Assembly (NCBI RefSeq): GCF_907164915.1
Contig: NC_061863.1
Coordinates: forward strand, 23,079,710-23,143,709
DNA from: Impatiens glandulifera
Taxonomy: Eukaryota; Streptophyta; Magnoliopsida; Ericales; Balsaminaceae
DNA: 64,000 nucleotides
Reading direction: 5' to 3'
Shown here: in pieces, positions 1 to 10,692 of the stretch
Layout of the letters: the number at the start of each line of letters is the position of its first letter
Numbering within the stretch: position 1 is the first letter of the stretch
Translations under genes and position numbers: made by a program
The notes under the pieces: model-generated
The model's input: the letters and a program-made list of their open reading frames with translations, nothing else
Told to the model about the DNA's origin: nothing
Database searches by the model: none

Positions 1-1040
1 ACTGTTGAGGAGCCATCTACTGCCACTACTGTGAAGGCTGCTTCTATGTAGATTAGCAGCAATGCCATGGCTCTTTCATGAAGAAAATCTGTAAATTTAT
101 GAAGAAAGAGACACTGTTAAGGAAGGAAACAGCAGCCGAAGCGTGATGAGAAAAAGAACAAGAAAGAGTTGAAGACTCTAATGGAGGCTGAAAACAAGCC
201 AAGTGGGCCAACAGTGACTTAGATGATTCATCATCCAACGTTAGTGATGATGAAGAGGTCACTTGCTTCATGGCAAAAGAGAAGTTGACTCTGAGGTATT
301 TGATTTCTCCTCTGAAAAGTTCTCAAGAGATGAGTTAATTACTGCACTCAATTACATGGTCATTGAGTACAAGAAACTGTCAAACTCTTTTGATGAACTA
401 AATTTGAAAAACAAATCTGACAACTCTTCTTCATCTCGAAACAATGATTCTGAAGTTTTTAAAAACAAATGGCTGAGATCTCATCTGAGAATGAAAAGCT
501 CAAGGAAAATGTTCAAACTCTGTTTTCTGAAAACCAACGTTTGACATATGTGGGTTAGTTTCCTGGACGAAGTCTGGAGATACAGTCAGACAACAAATAA
601 GTATGCTGAGGCCTACCGGATGCAAATCCGGTTTTAGGATTTGATGGCAATGACTCCGACAAGTCTTGTGAAAAGTTAACCCAGAAATTGACAAGTTTAA
701 GTCTAGTAAACTTTGTCAAAAGGGAGCTTAACTAAGAATGGAATTGATCCAAGCTGTGATGAGTTACCGTAAGGATGAGATTACTTATGTTCCGCCAACT
801 GTTAATTGGCTGAAACTTAAGATGGAAGCAGCCAGTAAGTCTAGCATATTAAAACATGACAGGAAGTCAAGGAGTTTTAGACATAAACCATCCTCTAAGA
901 TTAACAGTTCAGCTGCTAATAGGAAGACGTCTGCTAAGCTAAATCATACGCACCAATCACAACGCAACATGGGAAATCCATAAAAATAATCAAAGTATGG
1001 ATTCCCAAGGGACTAATAAGCCATGGACCCAAAGAAAAAT
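1..1040 (+). pseudogene. Copia gag C-terminal remnant (element A)
   Basis: Decayed 3' half of a Ty1/copia gag. Visible pieces are an acidic SKWANSDLDDSS-like stretch near 200-260, an ORF at 263-544 (ENEKLKENVQTLFSENQ-like coiled region, partly in another frame) and an ORF at 738-983 with YVPPTVNWLK followed by a Lys/Ser-rich tail. The same blocks occur in the same order in the gag of element C (9046-10224), so this is a related copy. Reading frames are broken by several stops and shifts. The 5' part of the element lies outside the window. Confidence 0.75.
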
Positions 1041-1240
1041 GGTATTAGATTCGTTATTGTATATGAATGCAGGTAAAACAGAAAAGCAGCTTGGAAGAGC
1101 CAAACGACATCTGGACAGCCGACTACTCGGACATAGCATATGACAAGCAACAACCTGAAGTGGCGGACATCTTCTCAATGCCACTTCTCGAGTCTAAGTT
1201 TTCTTACTTTAGAAATATTTTTAGGATTGTTAGATTGTGA
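1041..1240 (+). pseudogene. Pol deletion scar and RNase H tail (element A)
   Basis: After the gag remnant the sequence passes within about 100 bp to the last codons of copia RNase H. From about 1140 it reads DKQQPEVADIFSMPLLESK and then KFSYFRNIF-like residues, matching DQQTADIFTKPLPEAKFSHFRNM at the end of element C RNase H (about 13325-13400). Protease, integrase, RT and most of RNase H, about 3 kb by comparison with element C, are therefore missing. Confidence 0.7.
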
Positions 1241-1303
1241 TAATGCCTAGATTATGTTTAAATCATGAACTCAACTGGTTTTGATAATTTAATTTAAATA
1301 ATC

Positions 1304-1317
1304 AAAAAGGGAGAAAA
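1304..1317 (+). other. Polypurine tract of element A
   Basis: A purine run (AAAAAGGGAGAAAA) lies directly before the TGTTGGGTT start of the LTR. Element C has the equivalent tract at 15231-15243. This is the expected plus-strand primer site of an LTR retrotransposon. Confidence 0.7.
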
Positions 1318-1318
1318 T

Positions 1319-3135
1319 TGTTGGGTTGAAATTGTTTAATGTTTAAAAAAAAAATAACTACTAACATTTGATTTGAATGAAGTTGATGAAATAGTTTTTG
1401 GGATAAAACTAAGTCAAATAATTGTTAGTCCTATCAAATAATAAATATATATTTAGATATCAACATCTTAAGTAGTGTAGTGGTAAGCATGCCCCGCCTA
1501 TCATATTAGAGTTTTGTTAATTTGCAGGCACATCTGAAAGTCAACGCGCGCGAGCTAAAGTCACACTTAGTTAGACCGACTTTTTATGAAAATTTTTAAT
1601 GTTAGACGTGGGGGTCTAACTAGTGGAGTTAGACGTGCAGTTCCTAACCAGTGGAGTTAGCATGTAGTGTAATAGACTCCGTAATTAGACTGAAGTCTAA
1701 CTCGTAGAGTTAGACGTGCAGTCTAATGAATTCGAAATTAGACGTGCAGTCTAACTCGTGGAGTTAGACGTGCAGTCTAACTCAGCGGAGTTAGACGTGC
1801 AGTCTAATGGTATCTCCAGAATTAGACGTGCAGTCTAACTCCCATAGAGTTAGACGTACAGTCTAATAGATCTCGGAATTAGACGTGCAGTGTAACTTAG
1901 TGGAGTTAGACGTGCAGTCTACTAGATTGTGAAAGTTAGACGTAAGTCTAACTCCTTCAGACAAGTCTGGGGTAGAACCGGAAGTAGACGTGCAGTCTAA
2001 CTCAGTGGAGTTAGACGTGCAGTCTAATGGTTATTGATAATTAGACGTGTAGTCTAATTAAGTGAAAGTTAGATGTAAGTTTAACTCCTTCAGATTAGTC
2101 TGAAATGTATTCTATTTAGACGTAAGTCTTAATTCTATTAGACCAGGGGGTCTAATAGACTCTATTATTAGACGGGGATGTTTTAAATTTCATTAGACTG
2201 ATTTTCACAATTCGTCTAACTGAAATACATCTAATGCTCAGCTTAAGCAGTATGCCTTGAAGCTAGCACCCGTCTACCCACGTGCATTAGCTGTACGCTA
2301 CTCCTGCTCCACTCTCTTGTGAAGATCAGTACGAACAACCAGCTGTAACCAATTGATGAATGCCACGTAAGTAATATTCTTCCCACTACTTGTTCTGTAC
2401 AGGACAATTTTAGAAGAATATTTGGCCCATACCAGATTGGTACGGCCACGTTCCATATGCACAGTGCCTGCTGTACTTGTGTACTATGGCGGCCTTCCAA
2501 TGGATGCTTCCATGTATCCAAAAGAGAGTTCGACCGTTGAAGCTTTTCAAGAATATATTGCTGCCTAAGGATGAGATGAAGAGAAGTAGAAAATAAGACA
2601 GAAGCTGAAGCTTTCTCTCTCATTGAATCAAACAGATTTCTAGAAGCTGATTTCTTGAATCAACTTACTCTCTCTCTAGATATTTTATTCTCAAGTGTAT
2701 TTTGTAAATCACTACGTGAATTGAGAGATAATTTAACTGGACTATTTGATAGTTATTAACAGTGTGTTGTAAGTTGAACAGAGACTATTCTGTTCAATAG
2801 AGTGTTAGCTAGTCAGCAAACTGTATTTGATGAAAAGTAATAGCGAATCCTTCCGATGGTTTGGAAGAAGGGGTGACGTAGGAGAGTTTGCTCCGAACAT
2901 CCATAAATAATCTGCTGTGTTATTTTACTTCTGTCATTTTTTTCCTCTCTTTGGTTTTTAGCTTCTAACCTAAGCAAACGTTTCCGCACTTGAATCGTTC
3001 AAGAGTTTGCAAAGGTTTGTGAAGAATAGAAAGAGATATATCCCTAACAGGATTTCTAATCAACAACTGTTTATCCGAAGTCGTCAACAATAGTCCAGAC
3101 CCCCGGTCCTCTATTTGGTGCCGCCAATCCTATCA
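1319..3135 (+). mobile_element. 3' LTR of copia element A
   Basis: A long LTR of 1817 bp starts TGTTGGGTT after the polypurine tract and ends CCTATCA, as the element C 5' LTR does (8996). It shares with element C a minisatellite of TTAGAC/GTCTAA dyads, a CACGTG box at 2279-2284, the block ending TGCCACGTAAG and the final U5 region. No primer site follows 3135; the sequence passes into another copia gag, so this is a 3' LTR inserted in older DNA. The segment at about 1450-1560 is not obvious in element C LTRs. Confidence 0.75.
1590..2230. repeat. TTAGACGTGCAGTCTAA dyad minisatellite in LTR A
   Basis: About 20 degenerate units of roughly 20-28 bp contain GTTAGAC and GTCTAAC arms around a short GTGCA or similar spacer, so each unit is a small inverted repeat. 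The same motif fills the LTRs of element C and the inverted LTR at 16976-18029. Confidence 0.85.
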
Positions 3136-5382
3136 AACTAGTTTGACGAACATTTCACAAGCATTATTATTGAACTTTCCACTATGGGAAAGTTCTATAG
3201 CAACAAAGACATCATCGTCAAGGCGCTGAATGCTCTTCTTAGTGCTTGAGACATTAAGACGACAGTGATGAGGGAGTCTAGAAACCTCCACAAGAGGGAG
3301 TTTGCACGACATGTTGTCGATCTGAAAGCCCATGAGTTCTATATGAACTCAAGGAATGATAGATGAGCCATCATCCTCGACCGTGACTCAAGCGTTGGTG
3401 TCCTTTTGTGGAGCCATCAGTTCCCTCACCCCATTAAGGTCAAATGAGAAGTTCAGCAAAAATGCAATGGCTTTACTTATCAAGAAGTTGGAAAATTCTA
3501 CGAGGAAGAATCAATTTGATCCTTCTTTCAACAACAATAACAATTCTAATGATCGACCAAGGCTACACATACGTTTTTTTTAACTATGACACTTTAGGTA
3601 AACTACAAGTCGGAAATGTCGGAAGCCAAAAGAGAGAATGATAAAAAAACTAGTTTATCAGAAAGCAATGTTAGCAGAGGAAAGCGGAAGCAAGTGGGCC
3701 CGAAGTGATTCAGACTTCAGTTCCTCAAGTGATAGTGATGATGAAGATGTCAAGTATTTCATGGTCAATGATTGAAGAGGTATTTGATTTTGCCTTTAAA
3801 GAGTTCACTCGAGACGACTTGATTACTGCACTTAATGACATGGTCATGAGTACAAGAAATTGTCTAATCCCGTTTCAACTCAACCAGACAACAAACCGAT
3901 AAAATAAATGAAATATCCTCTAAGAATGAGAAGCTCAAGGAGACAGTTCAATTGTTGACCAAAGAAAACTAGAGAGTCAACCATCTGGGGATGCGGTCAA
4001 TTAGATGACGAGTCAACTGATGCATGCCAAATTCAAATTTGGTCTAGTCTATGACAACAGAAACCTAGACAAGTCATGCAAGAAGTTGAAACCCTAGAAA
4101 GACAAACTTCCTTCTATAAGTTTTGTCAAGGGTACCTCAACTAACAATAAGCGAATCACGATGAAGATGAGTCAATAACTAAAATATGTTGAGCCAATTA
4201 ACAAGTCAAGGTGGCTTAATACTGAGAGAAGGAAAGCCAATCGGTCAGCTGGACGTAAATCTGACAGACGACCAAGAAGGCCTAATCAAAGTTCATCATC
4301 AAAAACTTATGACTCATTAAAAGACAGACATTTAGATGTCAAGCCTAATGCAAGTATACATTATTACTGACTAAACATGAGAGATTCGATCAAAGTAACA
4401 CAAGTATGGATTCCCCCATAAGGATCTGATTAAACCCCGTGGACCCCAATTAAATGTGGGGTAGCACAAAGTGTATAATAAGTATTCATTCGCATGGTTA
4501 AACCTGTCAGTTGCTTGGAAGATTTAGAGTGGGTTACTTAGGCACAGTGGATGCTCCAGTGCCATATGGACCAGAATGTAGCAAAAGCTTTTAACCAATT
4601 GTTGTAAAAGGCAATCCAGGATCAAGAATGACATTTGGTGACAACTCCCAAGGGTAAGACCCGCATGCCAAGGGTAAGATTGTCCATGGTACATACCTCA
4701 CCATATATAACGTGCCTACTTGTTGTGAAAATCTTGGTTACAAATCCTGCTTAGTATAAGTCAAATGTGTGATTAAAGATATTATGTTGAATTCCTAAAG
4801 CAAGTATGCACAATCAAGGATCAAACAGGGGAAAATACTCTATTGAAACCAGGGCCACCCTTAGGACATGTAATTGTTTTATAAGGTCACTGGGAAAAAC
4901 AAATAATCTATCATGTTTGTATGATATCTAAGAACGATCAAAATTGGCTTTGGCATAAGAGACTTAACCACCTAAACTTTAAGACTATCAACTCTATCTG
5001 TTCTAAGGAATTAATTGTAGGAATTCATAAGTTGAAGTTTTCTAAAGATAAAGTTTGTTCTGCTTTTCAGATGGGAAAACATATCAAATCAACTTTTAAA
5101 TGTAAAGGTAAAATTCAGTCTGAAAGGTGCTTAGAACTCTTGCATATGGACCTTTTCGGTCTAATTAAGGTAACCAGCCTAGGAGGCATGATATATACCT
5201 TAACAATTATTGATCACTACTCTAGGTTTACTTGGGTTATTTTCTTACCTTCTAAAGATCAAGCTACTCCTAATTTGATTAAGATGCTTGAAAGAGTGAA
5301 AAATGAAAAACCGATAAGCGTTAATAAAATTAGAAGTGATAGGGGTACTCAATTCCATAAAATGACTTTATCTTCTTACCTT
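3136..5382 (+). pseudogene. Older copia gag to integrase, 5' segment (element B)
   Basis: The sequence starts inside gag (UBN2-type region around 3180-3400, with KREFARHVVDLKAHEF-like residues in one frame) and continues through a damaged zinc-knuckle region near 3590, an acidic region near 3690-3760 and the gag tail. The GAG-pre-integrase/integrase start is at 4921-5382, including WHKRLNHLNFKTIN and LLHMDLFG. Multiple stops and shifts make it non-functional. It includes gag blocks that element C has lost. The reading breaks at 5382, where a LINE is inserted, and resumes at 6606. Confidence 0.75.
5373..5382. repeat. Target-site duplication of LINE (left)
   Basis: TTCTTACCTT matches 6596-6605 exactly. 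It flanks the poly(A)-ended insertion, as expected for target-primed reverse transcription. Confidence 0.75.
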
Positions 5383-6595
5383 TTTTTTGGGGGAAAAAAT
5401 GACTTAGCGTCATTACATTAAAATTCTCAAAAACGGAAAAAACCACGAGTTTAAGAGATCATTCTATACAGGCCTAAAATGATTTTGAAGTCGTAACATT
5501 CTAAATAAAAGCTAAAAAGCTAAAAATGTAAACGAATTATCTGTTTACAATGCTTTCAATTCTAGTGAGTTTGAAAAACGGTAAACTCTAGTTCTTGCAG
5601 ATATTCCAGTTCTGCTCCGTGCTTGAAATTTCTCTCCACGTTCTCGCGAGGGTGCTACAATCCGATAAAATATCTTTCCATAACTCGTCAACGCTCCCGC
5701 GGGTTCTTCCATATACCCTTGCATTCTGTTCTTGCCAAATGTTATACACCACTGCTCCAAAGCCGCACTTGAACACGCTTGTTGCAAATATGGTTTTGAG
5801 TAGTGCCGATTCTTTGATTTCATTCCATTCGTTCGGGAAACTAAACAGCTCCAGGCTTTTATAAAATCTGTCCCAAAGCTCCGAAGCAATACATCAGCTC
5901 CCGAATAGGTGATCTATGGTTTCCTCATTTTTCTATGCATAGAAGACAACTTGTGTCCGAGATCTCATACCTTGCTGATACGATCACGAGTGTGTGTCTT
6001 TCCCAGAAGGCGAGTCACTAGGATAAACTGGTGTCGAGGGATAATCTTCGTTGACCAATCAGAGGAGGCCCATTCTACTTCTGTGCTTTTTTCCCGGATA
6101 CCTCCCATATTTTTCTTCAATACCAGCTTCCCAGTTGTCCTCAGCTTTCTATTCATGAATATCCGGCCTGTCGTGTAGTTTGTATGTTACTTATATGATC
6201 AAGTATCCTCTTTCCTTCTGAATTCTTCAAGAACAAGTTCCCCGATTCCCGTCTTTGAGTCTCTGATTTTCGCTTTTGCGCAGTCCCTTATGATACCGGG
6301 TTATTTTGAAACTCCTCCTTGTCGATGATAGGCTGTTTTTCGAACAGGGGTCGTGCCAGAATAGAGTGCATTTCCCGCTCCCCTAGTCGGATGTCATTAA
6401 AGATCTGCAATATCGCTTCTTAGTTTAAGAATCTTTTTCAAAGACCAGCTCATACCTTTGTGAATTTTGTAGGTCCAGATGCTGGTTTCGTGTTTCATAA
6501 ACCTCGTATGCACCCATTTGATCCATAATGACTCCTGATTGTGCTCCAAAGCCCACAGATGCTTGAAGGTTAGAGCCTTGTTCCACTCGATACAG
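5383..6595 (-). mobile_element. 5'-truncated LINE (L1-like) inserted in copia integrase
   Basis: A reverse-oriented insertion. The + strand begins with a T run (5383-5388), the poly(A) tail on the other strand. The minus strand then encodes the C-terminal zf-RVT-like part of a LINE reverse transcriptase, with AVVYNIWQEQNARVYG in the frame at 5588-5776 and overlapping pieces to 5889, broken by frameshifts. The target duplication TTCTTACCTT is at 5373-5382 and 6596-6605, and the copia integrase frame is continuous across it. No endonuclease domain is present. Confidence 0.8.
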
Positions 6596-6605
6596 TTCTT
6601 ACCTT
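6596..6605. repeat. Target-site duplication of LINE (right)
   Basis: This is the second copy of TTCTTACCTT (first at 5373-5382). Copia integrase coding resumes immediately after it. Confidence 0.75.
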
Positions 6606-7106
6606 GAGGAGTCTAGAATTAGACACGAGGTGTCTAGTGCCAAAACTCCACAACAAAACAGTTTGGCTGAAAGGAGAAACATAACCCTTAAGGAGGCAGC
6701 TAGATCAATGCTCGCCGACTCCGAAGTGGCTAAAATTTTTTGGGCAGAGGCTATTACCACAACATGTCATACAAAAAACCGGTCAATGATAAATAAAAGA
6801 TTTAATAAAACGAATTATGAGATTTACCATGGCAAAGCTCCTAATGTTAAATATTTTAGGATCTTTGGTTGTAAATGCTATATTAATAACAATGGCAAGA
6901 ATTATTTGACGGCTTTTTACGCCAAATCTGATGTTGGTATTATGTAGGATATTCTTTAGTTAGTAAACCTTATGAGAGTATAATAAGAAAAATTTTAACT
7001 ATTGAAGAATCAGCTCATCTGTGTTTGATGAATCTATCGAAGTAACACTTCTATATCCATTGATTTGTCCTACCAGAATAGAGGGTGTCAATCTCTAATC
7101 TGATAG
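6606..7106 (+). pseudogene. Copia integrase, 3' segment (element B)
   Basis: Continuation of the integrase interrupted at 5382. It contains SSAKTPQQNSLAERR (catalytic Glu region), EAARSMLADSEVAKIFWAEA and FGCKCYINNNGK. An in-frame stop ends the ORF at 6947 and decayed sequence continues to 7106, where the LTR of element C starts. RT and RNase H of element B are not present in the window, so element C or a later rearrangement truncated it. Confidence 0.75.
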
Positions 7107-7254
7107 TGTTAGGGTCAAATTATTTTGACTATGTGTTGAAATAATTTAACCATTAAGATTTTGATGATGAAATGACTTATGAGTTTTGATGCAGGTGTAT
7201 TAAAACAATATTTCATAAGAGTTGGCTCTAATGAGGGTCATTAAACCGATTTTG

Positions 7255-8115
7255 GGAATTAGATGCATAGAATTAGTTGTACAGTCTAACTCATCGGAGT
7301 TAGACGTGTAGTCTAATGAATGCATAGAATTAGACGTACAGTCTAACTCATCGGAGTTAGACGTGTAGTCTAATGAATGTATAGAATTAGACGTACAGTC
7401 TAACTCATCGGAGTTAGACGTGTAGTCTAATATACACGGAATTAGACGTAAGTCTAATGTATTCGAAATTAAACGTACAGTCTAACTCATTGGAGTTAGA
7501 CGTGTAGTCTAATAGACTTGTAACTAGACAGATGGTCTAATATATGTGGAATTAGACGTGCAGTCTAACTCAGTGGAGTTAGACGTATAGTCTAATAGAA
7601 AGTGAAAGTTAGACGTGAGTCTAACTCCTTCAGACAAGTCTGAGGTAGAACCGGAATTAGAACGTGCAGTCTAACTCATGAAGTTAGACAGTGCAGTCTA
7701 ATGGGTGTTGGATAATTAGAACGCGTAGTCTAATTAGTGAAAGTTAAGACGTGAGTCCTAAGCTCCTTCAGACAAGTCTGAGGTAGAACCCAGAATTAGA
7801 CGTGCAATTCTAACTCAGTGGAGTTAGACGTGCAGTCCTACATGGTTTTGTTTGGAAAATTAGACGCGTAGTCTAATTAGTGGAAAAGTTAGACGTGAGT
7901 CTAATCCTTCAGACAAGCAAGTCTGAGGGAGAACCAGAATTAGACGTGCAGGTCTAACTTAGTGGAGTTAGACGTGCAGTCTAACTGGTTATTGCAATTA
8001 GACGTTGTAGTCTAATTCTATTAGAGTAATCGGTCTAATAGACTCGGTTATTAAAGGGAGATATTTTATTTCATTAGACTGATTTTCACAATCTGTCTAA
8101 CTGAAATACGGTCTA
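7255..8115. repeat. Dyad minisatellite in 5' LTR of element C
   Basis: Near-identical units of about 56 bp (starts near 7268, 7324, 7380) each hold two dyads of the type TTAGACGTACAGTCTAA. They are followed by a longer unit of about 132 bp bearing CTCCTTCAGACAAGTCTGAG. Confidence 0.85.
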
Positions 8116-8159
8116 ATGCTCAGTTTAAGCAGTATGCTTGAAGCTAGCATTCACCTACC

Positions 8160-8165
8160 CACGTG
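8160..8165. promoter_or_regulatory. G-box CACGTG in LTR
   Basis: This palindromic CACGTG lies just downstream of the minisatellite and upstream of the likely transcription start. It is present at the same place in all four LTR copies (2279, 8160, 16542, 17063). CACGTG is the core bound by plant bZIP and bHLH factors; a role here is inferred only from its conservation. Confidence 0.45.
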
Positions 8166-8998
8166 CTATAGCTATACCTTACTCCTGCACCACTTTCTAG
8201 TGAAGATTAGTACAACAGCTATGCAACCAATCAATGAATGCCACGTAAGAGAATTTTCCTCACAGTACTTGTTTTGCAGGTAAATCCCGATGAAATATTC
8301 GGCGCACTACCAGTGGTGTACGACCACGATCCTTGTGCTCAGAAACCTTCTGTGTACAATGGAGGCTTTCCAATGGAAGAGTGCTACTTATCATTCTTAA
8401 AGATTCGACGTTAGCTCCTGCTCAGTATTTAACAAATCTAAAGGGCAAACGGATAATCTGCCTAACGAACAAGCATCATACAACGAACAAGCATTCTGAT
8501 TTTGCAGAGAGAGAAACTACTCAATCATCTTGCTTACTGAATTCATACTATGAAGCTACTTTCTGATTGTATTGTGTGGGAATCAAGAGAGAGATAGAAT
8601 CAAAACACCTTTAGCTGAGTGATATTCTTCATCTTATAATTGAACAGAAAGTGTTCTGTTTCATTAGTGAGCTAAGTGTGTGTGTAAACTGTATTTGATT
8701 CAAATCATATATAGTGAATCATTCCGGTGGTTGGAAGAAGGGGTGACGTATGAGAGTTTCTCCAAACATCCATAAACAAACTGCTGTGTTCTTCATTTCT
8801 GTCATCTTTTCATATTTCATCTTGTGCTTCAAACCCATGTAAACAATTCCGTCTTGAATCTGTTTCAAGTGTTTATAAGTGTTTGCGTAGAATAGAAAGC
8901 GAATTAAATCCATAACAGGATTTCTTTCAAACCGTTTTTTCATAAGCCTTCATCCATAGCCAGACCCCGTCTCTATCGATAAAGCCGATCCTATCAAT

Positions 8999-9011
8999 TG
9001 GTATTAGAGCC
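8999..9011 (+). other. Primer-binding site (initiator Met tRNA type)
   Basis: TGGTATTAGAGCC lies two bases after the LTR end. It is one mismatch from TGGTATCAGAGCC, the usual plant copia primer site complementary to the 3' end of initiator methionine tRNA. Confidence 0.8.
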
Positions 9012-9045
9012 TTGTTTATATTCTCAAGCATCAAGAACCTGAAGC

Positions 9046-10224
9046 ATGTCTATCATCAATGAAATCCCTATTCTGTCAATGGACAACTGTGAGTATTGGA
9101 TGATGAGGATGCAAGCTCACTTGGCTGCTCTTGACTGTGATATGTGGAGTGTCATTACTGATGGCCCCATAAAGATTTCGAAGCCAAGAAGTGAGTGGAC
9201 TATTGAAGACAAGATGACTAACAACTTGGATAATGTTGCAAGGAACATTCTGTACCAGTCGATCAACATGAACATATTCTATGAAATCAAGTTCTGTTCC
9301 TCTGCTAAAGAGATATGGGACAAACTTAATCAGATCTACGGTACGGACACTCAAGCTAAGAAGAATCAAAAAGCATTCATATGCAGTGAGAACAAATCTA
9401 GATGGGCTGACAGTGATACAGAGGAGTCTACTGCTGAAAAAGAGAACGAAGTTGTAACTTGTCTGATGGCAGATGACCAATCTAAGGTAAATGATATCTC
9501 TGCACCAGAATTTACAAACGAGGAGTTAACTGATGCACTCAATGAAATGGCTGTTGAGTATAAGAAGTTAACTGACTATTTTTATGAAATGAAAGTCAAA
9601 TATGAATCAACTGTTCTTTCCTCCAACAAAGAATCTGAATCAAACGTTTTTGATGAAAACTTAATAGAGATCTCATCTGAGAATGAGATGCTCAAGGAAC
9701 AAATTCAAACTCTCTTATTTGAAAATAAGAGATTAAACTATGTAGTCAGTGCATGGACAAGGTCTGGAGATGCTGTCAAATATCATATCAGCATGTTGAA
9801 ACCTATTGGATCTAGATCCGGTGTGGGATTTGATAGCAATGACCCTAACCTGTCATGCAAAAAGTCCAACTCATCTGAAAAACTTAAGCCAATAAGCTTT
9901 GTGAAAGGGAGTATGACTAACATTGAATCTGATCATATTCATGAAGAAATTGTTTTCAAAAATGAAATAGTTTATGTTCCACCGACTGTTAGCTGGCTTA
10001 AGAATAAGCTAGAAGCAACTAACAAGTCTGGCAATCTAAAACCTGACTCTAAGTCAAGGAGTTTTAAAAGAAAATCTTCTTCAAAATCTAAAGGATCAGT
10101 GGCTAGCAGAAAGTCGTCTGCTAAGTCAAAAACATACGCATTAATCACGACACAAAATGGGAAATTCATCAGAATAACTCAAATATGGATTCCTAAGGGA
10201 CTGATTGACCGAGGACCCAATTGA
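9046..10224 (+). CDS. gag: Copia Gag protein (internally deleted, element C)
   Basis: A 392-aa ORF starts at the first ATG, 34 bp after the primer site. The N-terminus (residues 1-105) is the copia gag start, with EYWMMRMQAHLAA, WSVITDGP and AKEIWDKLNQIYGTDTQ. The usual UBN2 remainder and CCHC zinc knuckle do not follow: at about residue 105 the protein passes directly to an acidic ADSDTEES region, then a coiled-coil-like ENEMLKEQIQTLLFENKR segment (about 205-230), YVPPTVSWLKNKLEA and a Lys/Ser-rich tail ending IWIPKGLIDRGPN. Element B retains the missing middle, so this is an in-frame deletion. The TGA at 10222-10224 is in frame with the protease and integrase. Confidence 0.8.
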   Translation: MSIINEIPILSMDNCEYWMMRMQAHLAALDCDMWSVITDGPIKISKPRSEWTIEDKMTNNLDNVARNILYQSINMNIFYEIKFCSSAKEIWDKLNQIYGTDTQAKKNQKAFICSENKSRWADSDTEESTAEKENEVVTCLMADDQSKVNDISAPEFTNEELTDALNEMAVEYKKLTDYFYEMKVKYESTVLSSNKESESNVFDENLIEISSENEMLKEQIQTLLFENKRLNYVVSAWTRSGDAVKYHISMLKPIGSRSGVGFDSNDPNLSCKKSNSSEKLKPISFVKGSMTNIESDHIHEEIVFKNEIVYVPPTVSWLKNKLEATNKSGNLKPDSKSRSFKRKSSSKSKGSVASRKSSAKSKTYALITTQNGKFIRITQIWIPKGLIDRGPN

Positions 10225-10692
10225 AGGTGGGTACCAAAAGATTGTAAATATCTATTTATATAGGTACAAATAAACGAAGGACTGGAGGAATCTGTATGGT
10301 ATCTTGTTAGCGGATGTTCCAGGCATATGACAGGAAACAGACGGCTTCTCACTGATATATCAGATTGCTCTGGACCTAAGATCATATTTGGTGACAACAA
10401 GAAGGGTAAGACCATGGGTAAGGGTAAGATTATCCATGGTAACCTAACTATTAATGACGTGTTACTTGTTGACAATCTGTGCTATAATTTAATCAGCATT
10501 AGTCAATTATGTGATAATGGCTTGTCAGTAGATTTTCAAACTCATGCATGTCTAGTTAAAGACCAAGATGGAAACATTTTATTGACTTGAAGTATAGTAG
10601 GAAACTCATATAAAATGAATTGGAAAAAAGAGTCTTCTGATCCTATGTGCATGATTGCCAAGAATGACCAGAAATTGTAATGGCATAAATGT
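10225..10692 (+). pseudogene. Copia aspartic protease, defective
   Basis: The protease lies in the same frame as gag and integrase. The active-site block reads WYLVSGCSRHMTG: the catalytic Asp of the usual DSG is a Val codon (GTT, 10306-10308). Downstream, KIIFGDNKKGK, NLISISQLCDNG and DQDGNILLT are the normal copia linker to the integrase. In-frame stops at 10261-10263, 10588-10590 and 10678-10680 also interrupt it. Loss of both the catalytic residue and the frame makes it non-functional. Confidence 0.8.

Larger units (their letters stand above)
7107..8996 (+). mobile_element. 5' LTR of element C
   Basis: A 1890-bp LTR starts TGTTAGGGTC and ends GATCCTATCA, two bases before the primer site. 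It contains the dyad minisatellite at about 7255-8115, a CACGTG box at 8160-8165, a TATTTAA-like box near 8425 and a conserved U5. The minisatellite has three copies of a higher-order unit of about 132 bp, against five in the 3' LTR. Confidence 0.85.

Noticed and set aside
2243..2623. 126-aa minus-strand ORF
   Set aside because: Lies antisense in the U3/R part of LTR A; no domain, not conserved as an ORF in element C LTRs.
7102..7106. GATAG as target duplication of element C
   Set aside because: No matching GATAG follows the broken LTR at 16650 or the inverted LTR at 18029, so no duplication can be claimed.
7255..8115. Regularly spaced palindromic repeats resembling a CRISPR array
   Set aside because: Plant nuclear LTR context, degenerate units without unique spacers, no cas genes.
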